DNA from: Piliocolobus tephrosceles
Lineage: Eukaryota > Chordata > Mammalia > Primates > Cercopithecidae
DNA length: 64,000 bases
NCBI RefSeq assembly: GCF_002776525.5
Contig: NC_045443.1
Coordinates: forward strand, 56,645,914 to 56,709,913
Direction: 5' to 3'
The translations under genes were made by a program, and so were the position numbers. The notes beneath the pieces were generated by a model that was not told where the DNA came from, did not search any database, and saw only the letters and a program-made list of their open reading frames with translations. Below, in pieces: positions 1 through 12,708 of the stretch (position 1 is the stretch's first letter; every line of letters starts with the position of its first letter).

Positions 1-109
1 CTCCTTAAATCACAGTTCCCTTTTTTACTAGTCAAATAAATTTGAATCTTACTTGACAGTGATTACTAAAATTTGTTAAATATCTATTTTGTTGACCAGT
101 AACACACAT

Positions 110-300
110 TTTGATGGCACCATCATGTGTGATTTTTCCAGTGTTCATAGGTACATTTGTTTTACACATAAGGAAACTGAGACTTACAGGATTTGTATAA
201 CCTACCCGCTTTGATGCAGGAGATTACTGTCAGAATGTTGATTCAAACCCAAGCATCTGAGGCCAGAGCTCAGATTCTTAATCATTTTAGGTTAATACAG
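110..300 (-). repeat. MIR SINE, antisense
   Basis: The stretch reads like the reverse complement of the MIR core: a TAAGGAAACTGAGACTTACA block is followed by a degraded 'CAAACCCAAGCATCTGAGGCC' region. It is strongly diverged, as expected of a mammal-wide SINE. Ends are approximate. Confidence 0.55.
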
Positions 301-3300
301 GAAAGAAAAGTTTGTGCAACTGCAGTTACATGATTCCCTGTGGGAAATACTGAGCTGGGTCTTCAAAAGTATTTCTATTTAGCTAGAAAATGTAGAGCTA
401 TTGCTGTAAAATACTGAGTAGATTTATGTTGGTAACAATGAAAATGATATACCACATACATTTACACATGTATGTTCTTTCTAATTTGTGCAAAAAATTA
501 ATTCAACTAAATTCTCCCCTTTAATCTCGCTCAGCTCTCTTATCTAAATTGATCCTAACATATGTAGTTTCTTGGCAGGATCCAAATAGCATCTTATACT
601 TAAATAGAAATCCATTGATGGGAACTCCTATTATATACTGAATAGTATTAATTATTAATGGTCCAAATGCAAGCAAGTCCCTGGGAGCTCCTGAACCATT
701 AGAAATTCTGAGGTTCATCTTCAAGGATGTTATGTAAACCAATTCTCTGAAGAATGACCATTTGAGGGACAATGTAAGCCATGGCTAATAAAGTCATTAC
801 AGAAAAAGAAAACATTGTTTTTAGACAGGAAAGGCAGCTTCTCTTTCCCATCTTAGGAAATATTGTGTGTTTGGGGGTTTAAGTATTTTATTTATTTTTG
901 AGCACAAAGTAGTACAGTTTTATTCACATGATTTTTGAATATTTAATATACCTCTGTTCACATGAAAGATATTTTTGGAGGAAAGCACAGAATGAGAATC
1001 AGACACAGCATTTCTAAATGATAGACAAGAATCAAATACATTTTTTCCAATCATTTTTTGTTTGTTTGTTTCATTACCTAGGTAACCCTCCTGAGGAAAT
1101 TAGCAGCATTGACAATGGAAAATACTGTTTTATCTATCTTCCCTATGAGAAAGAAATCTGTTTGAAATAGAGAAAACAGTGGAATAGGGCTCCATTTCTG
1201 AACAGATTTATATCTACAGAAGTTATATCACCGCTGAAATCCTTGGGATGCTGTGAGGATTTTTTTGGTTAAACTGAAATATCAACATAGAAATACAAAA
1301 AATAAAATAAACTGAGAAAACTAACAGCCTACATTTTGGAAAATTAAATAGCAAATTTATCTTTTATGTGTGGTTTCAAATGTGTATTTCACCTCACAGT
1401 AAAACTTCATAAACATTTATTATTTATAAGCCTGTAATAACTATTCTACAATTAATTAATTGCAGAAATGTAAGTGAAAACTGTGTACTTTCCAGTGAAG
1501 TGTTATATAAATGTGTGATGTTCAAAACCATCTACAGATTTATAAACCAAAAGTCAGGTGGACTGGCAATGAAAAAAATAAATTTTAATAACTAATTATA
1601 CCATGAGAAAATTATATTATATTTTGGTAAATTATGACTGCCAAATATGTCCCAGTAAGGGTCGCTTCTTTTTTCCCAGACTTAGTTATTTATTCAATTA
1701 GTTGTGCTTGCAAAATTGAGTAAGAAAATAATTTTACCTGTAATTAATTAATTACATGTCTTTTAATTTGAATGTTTGAATTATCTAATTCAACAATTAT
1801 TATGTACATGTAAAAAGGGAGATTTAGAAAAAATTTTAAATACGCACTTTATAATCTTTTGCCTGCTTATTTCTGATCCTTGTAGGAGGAGAAAATGCTA
1901 TTAATTGAACCATTTTTGTAACATGAAGTAGCTTCCCTTATGCTTACAATGACAAAATAAGATTCACATTGCATTTGTAAAAGCTACAAGGCTTTTAGAA
2001 AATTATTTATTATATAAAAAGTTTAGATTTTATCTCTGCCTATTCCTTTTTATTATATATCAGGCATTTTAACTAACTTGAAATATCACATATAAGAATC
2101 CTGAGGTACATTATGATATTTTTAACTCTTCAAGCATAGAATTGGATGTGTTTTTACCTGGAATGTGTGAAATGTCCTCTTCTTTACCTAATGGTAACTG
2201 GTATGTCTTGGCTGAGCATTGAAACAACAAATTTAACAGCCAATAGATGGCACTGGAAGTGTTCAAAACATTTTCTATATCTTTTCTGTTCCATTGAGTG
2301 TAATTATTTTTTAAAGCAAATGACAATTTATATAGTTAAACTAAAAACAAAGGCACATTCAGAACATCCAAATTGAAGAAACTCAAATATTGTTGCCTGG
2401 CTGTTGAAAATTCTAGCACTTTAACAATATGAAACAATGCCTGCATTCCATCCCATATTGTAACTTACTACTGTGTCATTCAAAGATGTTTTACCACCAC
2501 CTGTTAGGATTTCTGAAGTCTGTAAACTCAATTGGTATGTGTGATGTCTGCAGAGATTTCATTTTTTGGTACTATTCCCCTGATTATGTGATCCTGGTAG
2601 AGAAAGGATTACAGCCAAATGTAATTAAATAATTTCATTATTGGTTCTCACCTGCATTTTTCTAAAACCAACTTCACAAGTAAACCTTTCATCCTCTGTG
2701 GTAAACAAGCCCATAAAATGTTCAATGAATCAAGCAGAGTAAAAGAGAAAATGCATGACAGTATTTAAACACAGATTCCAGTGAACAGAGTAATCCATTT
2801 ATAGGATGGGACTAATTTTCCTCTAAAGTTGGTTAACAATGCGCTTGGTTATTTAGATGTGGTAGAAAAAGATCCCATGCAGAGTTCAATGGGAATGCCA
2901 CCTACGTAGAAAGCCAAACTACTACTATATCTGTTTTTTAGTGAGGTCCAGCAACTATGCTTTAATCTTTACCTTTTGTTATTTATTTATTTATTTTTAT
3001 TTTTGCTGTTACATCAAGCATCTCACAATGGCAGGTGATATTTTCAAAGAAGTGTTATCAGCATGATGCAGCATCAAACATTACAGCTATTCCTTCTTCA
3101 TATAACACCCCTCCACTTTTTCAAAGCTTTGTCTTAAAACTATTGAAGGAGCTATTGCTTTCACCTAAAACAGTTTTAAATCATTGCTTTATGAAAATTT
3201 AGAACCTAGTTAAAATTTGCATAGCTAGTGAAATACTTCTTTTTAATCTATTTGTGCATAAAATAATAAAACATTTAAGTTATAAATGTGTTGACATTTT

Positions 3301-4540
3301 ATTAACACTATTTCTTTTACGTAGGATATCACCATGAAATAAATGCATGCATACATATATTTATATTCATATGCATATTTTCATGATGGTGCCTCTTGTG
3401 TATGTACATATAAAATGAGATAATGTACCTAGAAGGCCTACCACAGACCTGGCTATTTTTTGAGTGCCTACCACAATAGGTTGCTGGATAAACAATTGCC
3501 TGAAAAAAATCTGTTACTTGTTCAATTATTAAATATGTGTTTTTGGAAATAATGGTAGGACAACGTCCCCCATCACACTTTACTAAAACCATCCTTCTTT
3601 AATATCTGGCTTTAAGAAACTTTCTACATATCATTCCACATAGGAACAATCACTGCCCTAGAAATCATTGTGTAAGTGTTATCATATTCCTCAAACTTCC
3701 TATACCACACTAGTTTATATATATACAAGGAGTAAGTCAGTTTTTTAATTCTTCTCAACAAGATTGGATGTGTTTTCTTGAGCTCTGTGGCACCTGCAAT
3801 TGAACTAAGACAATTCTTTAATGCGTCCAAGGATGTTTGAATTTAATATGTTAAGCGGGACATGGGGTTGGGGAAGAGGTTCACAAAAGAAGTGTTCACA
3901 AGTAATCCTCAGAAACTTTTGGAATTCTATGAGGGAAAACTCCTACGGAGTACTGCACTGTGGCCTGCAGACACTTTTATCTGTAATACAACAATCTGAC
4001 TTTGATACCTTGGGGGACCAGAATGACAACATTCATCTTGATGTCTGCATTTTCCTCTCAATATTTTCTTTTTTCTAAAATCATTAAGTTCTCTTTTCCA
4101 ATAAAGGAAAAAACAGACCACAACTACTCTTATTTTACAAATCAGGTACGTTTTTTAGAGCAAAGGAGGTGGAAATGTATGAAAGTTTAACAGTGATTAT
4201 TCAGCTATCATACTGCAAGATTATTAAATAAGGGTTGCAAATGAATGAATGGATGCATACATGCATTACAATGTAGGCAACATGACACTGCAAAATTGCT
4301 TAACAAGAAGTAACTCATACTAAGAGAAAATAGGAAATTTAATTCAGAATGTTTAAGAGAACAAATTCAGTTTAAGAGAACAATGAAATCAATGTCAAAG
4401 CTGTAGGCCTTCTTCATATCGCAAGGGAGAAAAAAACACATATGTCAGGAATGTTTTTTTCTGTCTGTGTTTTTATGGACTCAGTCTTATGGCTGATGAG
4501 TCTTATGGTTGATGAACATTAAATGAGAGAATCAACAAAT
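301..4540. other. Unique AT-rich DNA, no gene seen
   Basis: No open frame longer than about 95 codons and no recognisable interspersed repeat is seen in these 4.2 kb. Short open frames on both strands lack recognisable domains and look like chance. A short imperfect TTTA repeat lies at 2979-3005. Very old L2 or L1 debris below visual recognition is possible. Confidence 0.6.
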
Positions 4541-4544
4541 TATA

Positions 4545-4645
4545 GGTGGTAACCTTGAGTAAGTTCCCTAATTTCTCATACCCTCAGCCATCTTATTAGT
4601 GTAATAATTTCTACCTACCACAGGAGTGTCTTAAAAACCTCATTT
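4545..4645 (+). repeat. MIR SINE fragment, sense
   Basis: It follows the MIR order: 'ACCTTGAGTAAGTTCCCTAA', then a CTCAGCCATCTTATTAGTG region, then 'TAATTTCTACCTACCACAGG'. This is the central to 3' half of MIR. Diverged; ends approximate. An Alu follows directly. Confidence 0.45.
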
Positions 4646-4660
4646 TAAAATCCATGTGCT

Positions 4661-4967
4661 GGCCAGGTATGGTGGCTCATGCCTGTAATGCCAGCACTTT
4701 GGGAGGCCGAGGCAGGTGGATCACTTGAGGCCAGGAGTTTGAGACCAGCCTGGCCAACATGGTGAAACTCCACCTCTACCAAAAATATAAAAAATTAGTC
4801 AGACATGGTGGTGCGCGCCTGTAATCCCAGCTACTCTGGAGGCTGAGGCAGGAAAATTACTTAAACCTGAGAGGCAAAAGTTGCAATAAGCTGAGATCAT
4901 GCCACCGCACTCCAGCCTGGGTGATGGAACGAGACTCCATTTGAAGTAATAATAATAATAATAATAA
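4661..4967 (+). mobile_element. Alu, AluS-like, sense
   Basis: Full-length dimeric Alu starting GGCCAGGTATGGTGGCTCAT, with the A-rich linker, a right arm (GCCTGTAATCCCAGCTACTC) and a (TAA)n tail at about 4948-4967. Many CpG sites have decayed, which argues for AluS rather than AluY. No clean target duplication was recognised. Confidence 0.9.
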
Positions 4968-4987
4968 AACAAATTTCTTGTGCTGAA

Positions 4988-5650
4988 TGTAAAATAGTAT
5001 GGCCACTGTTGATAACCATTTGTTGATATCTCAATAAGTTAAAGATAGATTTACCATATGACTCAAAAATTACACTCCTAGGTATTTACCCAGAATAACT
5101 GAAAACAGATATTCAAACAATAACTTGTACATGAGTGTTCATAGCAGCATTTTTCATAATACTCAACAATAGAAACAACCCAAATGTCCACCACCTGAGG
5201 AATGGATAAATAATATGTGATATATACATACAATGGAAAATTATTCAGGAATAAAATGAATGAAGTATTGACACCTGCTATAGCATGGATGAGTTTTGAA
5301 AATATGCTAAGTGGAGGAAGTCAGACACAAAAGGCTACAGATTGTATAATCTTATTTATAGGAACCATCCATAATACACAAATCCATGGAGACAGAAAGC
5401 AGATTAGTAGTTCACAGGAATTGAAGGAGGAGAGGAGGGGGAAGAGGGAATGGGAGAAGAGGGAATGGGAAGTTATGGATAATGGATGCAGTTTTCATTT
5501 TTGATGATGAAGAAGTTATAGAACCAGATAGTAGTGATGGTTGTACGACATTCTAAATGTACTGAATGCCACTAAATGGTATATTTTAGAGTCGTTAAAA
5601 TGGTAAACTTATGTTTTGTCTATATATAACAATTACGAAAATAGTAAGAT
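4988..5650 (+). mobile_element. L1M 3' fragment, sense
   Basis: Sense end of ORF2 and 3' UTR of an old L1. ORF2 landmarks are 'TTACACTCCTAGGTATTTACC', 'CATAGCAGC', 'CCCAAATGTCCACCACC' and the 'TATACATACAATGGAAAATTATTCAG' area, followed by the typical 3' UTR (GGTGATGGTTGTACGACATT-like). Frameshifts and stops are frequent. The 5' end is truncated next to the Alu tail. Confidence 0.8.
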
Positions 5651-6613
5651 AAATAAAAATAAACACTGATAAGTAAAAGTTCTGATCTCTCAACATTGAC
5701 CAGTGGACACAGTTTTGAGCTGGCCAGAATTTTTTACAATATGTGGCATATGTGAAGATTAGGAAACACTCAAAGATATACTGATAAAAGACTCTAGCTT
5801 GGGTAAACCACAATGAGGTTATAGTTGCAGATTCCATGTATATATCATCTAATTAGTGAAAGCAGCATTGTAGAGTTCAAGGTCTAGTCTGGTAGATTTT
5901 GGGTGGCTGTTGATAATATTATTATTATCATTATTGCTAATAAATATGCTGCGGCAGAAAAGACATTTTGTTCATCCGGGCCATATAAAAATTAGACTTT
6001 AGGGAGAACACACAGGATCCAGCTGTGTTTTGTTTACCTTAAAACAATTATTGTTTTGCAGGCTGTTAGAACTAAAGAGAATTAGAGATAATTTATCTCA
6101 AGTACTTCAATATTTAAATGAGTAAACCAACACTCAAAATGGTCAAATAACTTGCCTAAAATCAGTAAAAGAAGATGTATGACATTTTGATGCTGCCTAA
6201 ACACTTTATTGTAAAAAATATCGTCAAGTAACAGACACCTCCCTACCTATCCCCAACCTCTAGCTACCCACTCTTCAATCAGGTTTGCAAATAAAGATGC
6301 TGCTCAGAGAGGATTGTTCCAAACACATTACTTGGAAAGAAATTCCAAAACTTTTACACTTTGATGAGAAAACACTCACGCCAAAATATCACATTTTACA
6401 CTATAATTGGTGGCAGATTGAATAAGATATATGTTTCCCGATTCTCAAATGATTGTCCCACGTTTCAAAAACTTTTGTAAAACATAGTCTTATGATCATT
6501 GTATGCTTTTTGTCCTTCTTCCTAATTCCTACACCCTTATAACCCCACCTGTTTTAATATATTGCATACTAAGCCTTCTTCTTAAAGTTGACTCATTTAG
6601 AATACTATTGCTT
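5651..6613. other. Unique DNA, possible MIR remnant
   Basis: No gene is recognised. Around 6090-6190 there is a weak antisense MIR-like pattern (a degraded 'AAACTGAGGC...AACTTGCC' order), too diverged to call firmly. The rest is AT-rich with short chance frames. Confidence 0.5.
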
Positions 6614-6626
6614 TATATCACTTCTT

Positions 6627-6941
6627 TTTTTTTTTTTTTTTTTTGAGACGGAGTCTTGCTCTGTTGCCCGGGCTGGAGTGCAGTGGCCGGATCTCAGCTC
6701 ACTGCAAGCTCCGCCTCCCAGGTTTACGCCATTCTCCTGCCTCAGCCTCCTTGGTAGCTGGGACTACAGGCGCCCGCCACCTCGCCCGGCTAGTTTTTTT
6801 TTTTTTTTTTTTTTTGTATTTTTAGTAGAGACGGGGTTTCACCGTGTTAGCCAGGATGGTCTCGATCTCCTGACCTCGTGATCCGCCCGTCTCGGCCTCC
6901 CAAAGTGCTGGGATTACAGGCTTGAGCCACCGCGCCCGGCC
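6627..6941 (-). mobile_element. AluY of Old World monkey type, antisense
   Basis: Complete Alu in antisense with an intact poly-T head, an intact middle T tract and a near-consensus body. It is flanked by a perfect 13-bp target duplication, TATATCACTTCTT, at 6614-6626 and 6942-6954. Reading 5'-3' on the plus strand it shows GGTTTACGCC, CCACCTCGCC, CCCGTCTCGG and GGCTTGAGCC, differences from human AluY that I associate with the cercopithecoid AluY lineage (AluYRa-like). Retained CpGs and perfect flanks make it a young insertion. It is the main evidence for the host lineage. Confidence 0.95.
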
Positions 6942-6954
6942 TATATCACTTCTT

Positions 6955-7702
6955 AATGGAAGAAGTTCTCAGATAACATCTCAAGGACATCCAATGCTGT
7001 TTTCACTACACTGGGGCTTTTATTAATAGAAATGTCTAATAATGTATTACTACTCTCCGATTGTCAAGGAGTAATAATTGGATGATTTTAAAAGTACTGT
7101 GTAGTCTGCCCATGTCATCACCAAGGCAATGAGTCATTTCTGAATAAACGTAGGTCATAGACTAGAGGTGTTCTTATATCTCCCACCAGCCCCGCCTGCT
7201 GGCGTTGCTTTTGGGGCCTGACAGCTTGCCTTGCACATGCTGTCCCTCAGTAAATGGTTGCATAAAAAACAACTGAACTCTGCATAGGGAATCCCCTCTG
7301 TAAATGAATATAAAGAATATTGGTTGTGTCTCTCACCTAAAAGCCGTATCCCAATTTTCACTGAGTATGCAGTGCTCATGACTGCACACCATTCTGACTC
7401 TGTCTTGAAAGATATTCATTAGGTACAGTAAGATAATAATACATGACCAGTGTTCATTTCAACTATGGGCATATTTCTGGTGCTGGTGAATCTGAGCCTT
7501 GAGAAAATACTTGCTCATCTTCAGCTCCGAGTAAAATCTGTTGACTTAATTTGATTTGTTTTCATTATTTCCTGCTGAAAATTAGGCTAAGCAAAGCTCA
7601 GGAATACACTGATGGATAGTTTGTGGAGTAATAACCCATTAATTTAGAAGCTAGGTCCCTCATATATTTTTCTAAATTATTTGACTTTGAATGAAAATAT
7701 GA
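6955..7702. other. Unique DNA, no gene seen
   Basis: No repeat or gene recognised. A 74-codon minus-strand frame at 7155-7379 has no recognisable domain. Confidence 0.5.
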
Positions 7703-7975
7703 AATGCTTATAATCCCAGTATTTTGAGAGGCTGAGGTAGGAGGATCACTGGAGGCCAGGAGTTTGAGACCAGCCTGGACAAGAAGGCAGGACCTCCTTC
7801 TCTACACAAAATTTAAAAATAGTAGCCGGGTGTGGTGGCATACATCTGTAGTACCAGCTATTCAGGAGGCTAAGGAAGGGGGACTACTTGAGCCATGGAG
7901 TTCAAGACTATAGCGAATTTACAGTGAACTATAATTACATCACTCTCACTCCAGGCTGGGTGACAGAGCAAGATG
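7703..7975 (+). mobile_element. AluJ-like, sense, 5' truncated
   Basis: Diverged Alu beginning inside the left arm (TAATCCCAGTATTTTGAGAG), with a right arm (GTAGCCGGGTGTGGTGGCAT) ending CCAGGCTGGGTGACAGAGCA. The many substitutions fit AluJ. Its 3' tail runs straight into the purine microsatellite, the usual origin of such arrays. Confidence 0.85.
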
Positions 7976-8052
7976 AAAGAAAGAGAGAAAGAAAGAGAGA
8001 GAGAGAGAGAAGGAAGGAAGGAAGGAAGGAAGGAAGGAAGGAAGGAAGGAAG

Positions 8053-8084
<32 letters not shown>

Positions 8085-8190
8085 GAAAGAAAGAGAGAAA
8101 GAAAAGGAAGGAAGGAAGGAAGGAAGGAAGGAAGGAAGGAGAGCGAGGGAGGGAGGGAGGGAGGGAGGGAGGGAGGGAGAAAAAGAAGAA
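7976..8190 (+). repeat. Purine microsatellite (GAAA/GGAA/GGGA)n
   Basis: About 215 bp of uninterrupted purine on the plus strand, grown from the Alu tail. Order: AAAG/AGAG block, about eleven GGAA units (8011-8053), GAAA block, a second GGAA block (about 8107-8140), then eight GGG runs spaced by single A (8147-8177). Open frames crossing it in several phases encode only K/E/R/G or S/F/L/P repeats and are artefacts. Confidence 0.97.
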
Positions 8191-9168
8191 AAGAAAACCT
8201 AAACATTTCCCAGTAACAGGTTAAAATTTTTGCTAATACCTTGTTATAAGTGGATAAATATTTTCTTTCTTTAATATTGCCATTTCTGTTTTGTTTTTTA
8301 TTTTTATTTTCTGTGAGTACATAGCAGATGCATATATTTATGGGGTATATGAAATATTTTGATACAACTATAAAATGCATAACAATCACAATAGAGTAAA
8401 TGGGATATCCATCACTTCAAGTATTTATTCTTTGCTTCACAAACAACCCAATTATACACTTTTAGTTATTTTTACATGTACAAAATTTGTTGACTGCAAT
8501 AGCATTCTTCTGCTGTCAAATACTAGATCTTATTCATTCTGTCTGACCATAGTTTTCTATTCATTAACGATTCCACTGCCCCACTACCACCACTACATTT
8601 CTCAGCTGCTGGTAGCCAACCATTCTAAGCTCCGTCTTCATGAGTTCAATTGTTTTCATTTTTAGATCCTACACAAATGAGAATTCACAAAGTTTATTAT
8701 TCTGTACTTGGTTTATTTCACTTTATATGATGACCTTCAGTTCCATATATGTTGTTGCAAATGACAGGATTTCATTCATTTACATGGCTAAATAGTACAC
8801 CATTGTATACATATATCATATTTGCTCCATCCGTTATCTGTTGATGGACACTTAGGTTGATTTCAAATGTTGGCTTTTGTGAATAGTGCTGCAACAAACA
8901 TGGGAGTGCAGATATGTCTTAAATATACTGATTTCCTTTATTTGGGGAATATACCTAGCAGTGGGATTGCTGGATCATGTGGTAGCTATATTTTTAGTTT
9001 TTTGAAGAACCTTCAAACTGTTCTCCATAGTAGTTGTACTAATTTACAATCCCACCAACAGTATATGAGGGTTCTCTTTTCTTCACATTCTTGTCTGAAT
9101 TTATTTTTGCCTGTCTTTTGGATAAAGTCATTTTAAGTGGAGTAAGATGATACATCATTGTAGTTTTG

Positions 9169-9469
9169 CTTGTTCATTTGTTTTCTGAGACAGGGTCTCA
9201 CTTTGTCACCCAGGCTGGAGTACAGTGGTGCGATCTCAGCTCACTGCAACCTCTGCCTCCTGGGTTCAAGAAATTCTCTTGCCTTAGCCTCCCAAGTAGC
9301 TGAGATTACACACACCCACCACATAGTCCAGCTAATATTTTATATTTTTAGTAGGGATGGGGTTTCACCATGTTGGCCAGGCTAGTCTCAAACTCCTTGC
9401 CTCAAGTAATCCACCTGCCTCACCCTCCCAAAGTGTTGGGATTATAGGCATGATCTATGACACCCGACC
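9169..9469 (-). mobile_element. Alu (AluS-like), antisense, inside the L1
   Basis: Antisense Alu starting GAGACAGGGTCTCACTTTGT and ending near CACCCGACC, with decayed CpGs. The host L1 resumes with a duplicated flank: CATCATTGTAGTTTTG before, CATCATAGTTTTG after. This marks a normal retrotransposition into the L1 ORF2 region. Confidence 0.9.
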
Positions 9470-10753
9470 TCATCATAGTTTTGATTTGCATTTATCTGAT
9501 AATCAGTGATGTTGAGCACTTGTTCATACATCTATTTGCCATTTGTATGTCTGCTGTAAGAAATGTCTGTTCATATTTTTTACTCACATTTAATTGTAAT
9601 CCTAGATTTTTTTCCTATAGACTTGTTTGAGTCCGTTATATATTACACTTATTAATCCCTTGTCAGATAGTTTGCAAATATTTTCTCCCATTCTGTGAAT
9701 TATCTCTTCACTTTGTTGATTGTCTCCTTTGCTATGCAGAACCTTTTTAACTTGCAGGGAGGGAAAGAAGCTTTTAATTTTAAGTGACCCTGTTTTTTCA
9801 TTTTTGCTTTTGTTGCCTATGCTTGTGGAGTATTATGCAAGAAATCTTTGCATAGTCCAATGTCCTGGAGAGTTTCCTCAATGTTTTCTTGTAGTATTAA
9901 TAGTTTTACAGTTTGATAAGTTAGTTTTAAGCCATTAATTCATTTTGATTTTATTTTTGTGTCTGGCAAGGGATAGGGGTCAACTTTCACCCTTCTGCAT
10001 ATGGACATCCAGTTTTCCCAGCACCATTTATTGAAGAGACTGTTATTTTCCCAATGTATGAACTTGGCACCATATCAAAATGAGTTCACTGTAGATGTGT
10101 GGATTTAGTTCTGGTTCCCTATTCTGTTTCATTGGTCTATTTTCCTGTTTTTATGCCAGTACCATTCTGTTTTGGTTACTATAGCTTTGTAGAAAAATTT
10201 GAAGTCAGGTAATGTTATTCCTCCAGTTCTTTTCCTTTTGTCCAGGATAGTTTGAATATTCTGGGTCATTTGTGGTTCCATATAAATTTTAGAATTTTTT
10301 TTTCTATTTCTGTGAAGAATGTCATTTGTACTTTCATAGCCATTGCATTGAATCTGTAGATTGCGTTAAGTAGTATGGACATTTTAACAATGTTGATTCC
10401 TTCAATCCATGAATCTAAAATATCTTTCCATTTGTTGGTGTCCTCTTCACTTACTTCTATCATCAGTGTTTTATAGTTTTCAATGTAGAGCTATTTTACT
10501 GCTTTGGTTGATTCCTAGATATTTAATTTTATCTGTAGCTATTGTAAGTGGAATTATATTCTTGATTTCTTTTTCAGATTGTTTGCTTTTGGCATATAGA
10601 AATGCTACTGATTTTTGTGTGTTGATTTTGTATCCTGCAACTTTACTGAATTTATCAGTTCTAATAGTTTTCTTGTGGTATCTTCAGGTTTTTCCTAATA
10701 TAAGATCGTATCATCTCAAACAAGAGTAATTTGACTTCTCCCTTTTCAATTCG

Positions 10754-11823
10754 TGTTGTGGGAAGTCGGGGACCTCAAACGGAGGAACCAACTGGAGCTG
10801 TGGGAGAGGAACATAAATTGTGAAGATTTCATTTTAATATGGACATTTTTCAGTTCTCAAATAATACTTCTATAATTTCTTATGCCTGTCTTTAATATCT
10901 TAATCCTGTTATCTTTGTAAACTGAAGATATACATCACCTCAGGACCACTGTGATAATTTTATTAACTGTACAAATTGATTGTAAAATATGTGTGTTTGA
11001 ACAATATGAAATCAGTGCACGCTGAAAAAGAGCAGAATAACAGCAATTTTTAGGGAATAAGGTCTGACTGCCTGCGGGGTCAGGCAAAGAGCCATGTTTT
11101 TCTTCTTGCAGAGAGCCTATAAACAGACGTGCAAGTAGGAGAGATGTTGCTAAATTATTTTCCTAGCAAGGAATATTAATATTAATACCTTGGGAAAGGA
11201 ATGCATTCCTGGGGGGAGGTCTATAAATCGTTGCTCTGGAAATGTCTTATGTGGTTGAGATAAGGACTGAGATATGCCCTGGTCTCCTGCAGTACCCTCA
11301 GTCTTACTAGGGTGGGGAAAAACTCTGCCCTGGTAAATTTGTGGTCAGACTAGTTCTCTACTCTCAAACCCTGTTTTCTGCTGTTTAAGATGTCTATCAA
11401 GACAATACGTGCACTGCTGAACATAGACCTTTATTAGTAGTTCTGATTTTGCCCTTTGCCTTGTGATCTTTGTTGGACCCTTATCAGTAGTTCTGCTTTT
11501 GCCCTTTGTTCTGTTCCCTCAGAAGCATGTGATCTTTGTTAGACTCTTATTAGTAGTTCTGCTTTTTGTCCTTTGAAGCCATGTGATCTTTGTACCTACT
11601 CCCTGTTCTTACACCCCCTCCCCTTTATAAAACCCTTAATAAAAACTTGCTGGTTTGAGTCTCAGGAAGGCATCATGGTCCTACTGATATGTGATGTCAC
11701 CTCTGGTGACCCAGCTGTAAAATTCCTCTCTTTGTACTGTCTGTCTTTATTTCTCAACTGGCTGATACTTATGGAAAATAGAAAGAACCTATGTTGAAAT
11801 ACTAGAGGCAGGTTCCCCCAACA
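10754..11823 (+). mobile_element. Solo LTR, MER11C-like (HERV-K HML-8 type)
   Basis: A 1070-bp unit inserted in the antisense L1. It begins TGTTGTGGGAAGTC and ends CCCCCAACA, with a TATA-like TTTATAAAAC (11624) and AATAAA (about 11637-11643) near the 3' end. Three imperfect about 60-bp repeats (CAGTAGTTCTGCTTTTGCCC type) lie at 11427-11570. The 6-bp flanks AATTCG (10748-10753) and AATTTG (11824-11829) differ at one base, fitting a betaretroviral-type 6-bp duplication. Length and termini match my memory of MER11C; no internal sequence is present, so it is a recombined solo LTR. Confidence 0.75.
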
Positions 11824-12114
11824 AATTTGGATGTCCTTTATATTTCATTCTCTTATCTTGATTTCTCTGGATAGGACTTTCAGTACTATATTCAGTAACA
11901 GTGGTAAAAGTGGGCATCCTTGTTGTGTTTCAGATCTTATAGGAAAGGCTTTCAGTTTTTTCCCATTCAGTATGATACTAACTGTTGATCTGTCATATAT
12001 GACAATACATGTTGAGATACTTTCTTTTTATATAAAGATTTTTAGAGTTTTTATCATGAAGGGATATTGGGTTTTATCAAATACTTTTCATAAATAATTA
12101 AAATGATTATATAC

Positions 12115-12708
12115 ATATTGTTAAATTTACTTTAAGTTCTGGGATACATGTGCAGAACATCCAGGTTTGTTACATAGGTATATGTGTATCATGGTAGTTT
12201 GCTACACCTATTGGCTGATCATCTGAGTTATCTCCCCTCATCCCCCACTTCCCAACAGGCCCTGGTGTGTGTCATTCCCCTCCCTGTGTCCATGTGTTCT
12301 CAATGTTCAACTCCCACTTATGAGTGAGAACATGCTGTATTTGGTTTTCTGTTACTGTATTAGTTTGCTGAGAATGATGGCTTCCAGCTTCATCCATATC
12401 CCAGCAAAGACATGATCTTGTTCCTTTTTATGACTGCATAGTCCATGGTGTATATGTACCACATTTTCTTTATCTAATCTATCATTGATGAACACTTGGA
12501 TTGGTTCCATGTGTTTGCTATTGTAAATAATGCTGCAATAAACATACATATGCATGTGTCTTTATAGTTGGATGATTTCTATTCCTTTGGGTATTGACCC
12601 AGTAATGGGATTACTGAGTCACATGGTATTTCTGGTTCTAGATCCTTGATGAATTGCCATACTGTCTCCACAATGGTTGAACTAATTTACATTCCCACCA
12701 ACAGTGGG
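12115..12708 (-). mobile_element. L1P 3' fragment, antisense, nested in the L1
   Basis: About 590 bp of primate L1 3' end in antisense: GGGATACATGTGCAGAAC (3' UTR), CCACTTATGAGTGAGAACAT, and the ORF2 C-terminal region to CCCACCAACAGTGGG. Both flanks are ORF2 of the older L1, interrupted between its GATTATAT and TTTTGTCCTTCAT parts. AT-rich flanks make the target duplication unclear. Confidence 0.75.

Noticed and set aside
7888..8389. Long open frames across the purine microsatellite on both strands
   Set aside because: They encode only repeat-derived K/E/R/G or S/F/L/P strings and exist in several phases at once; this is low-complexity DNA.
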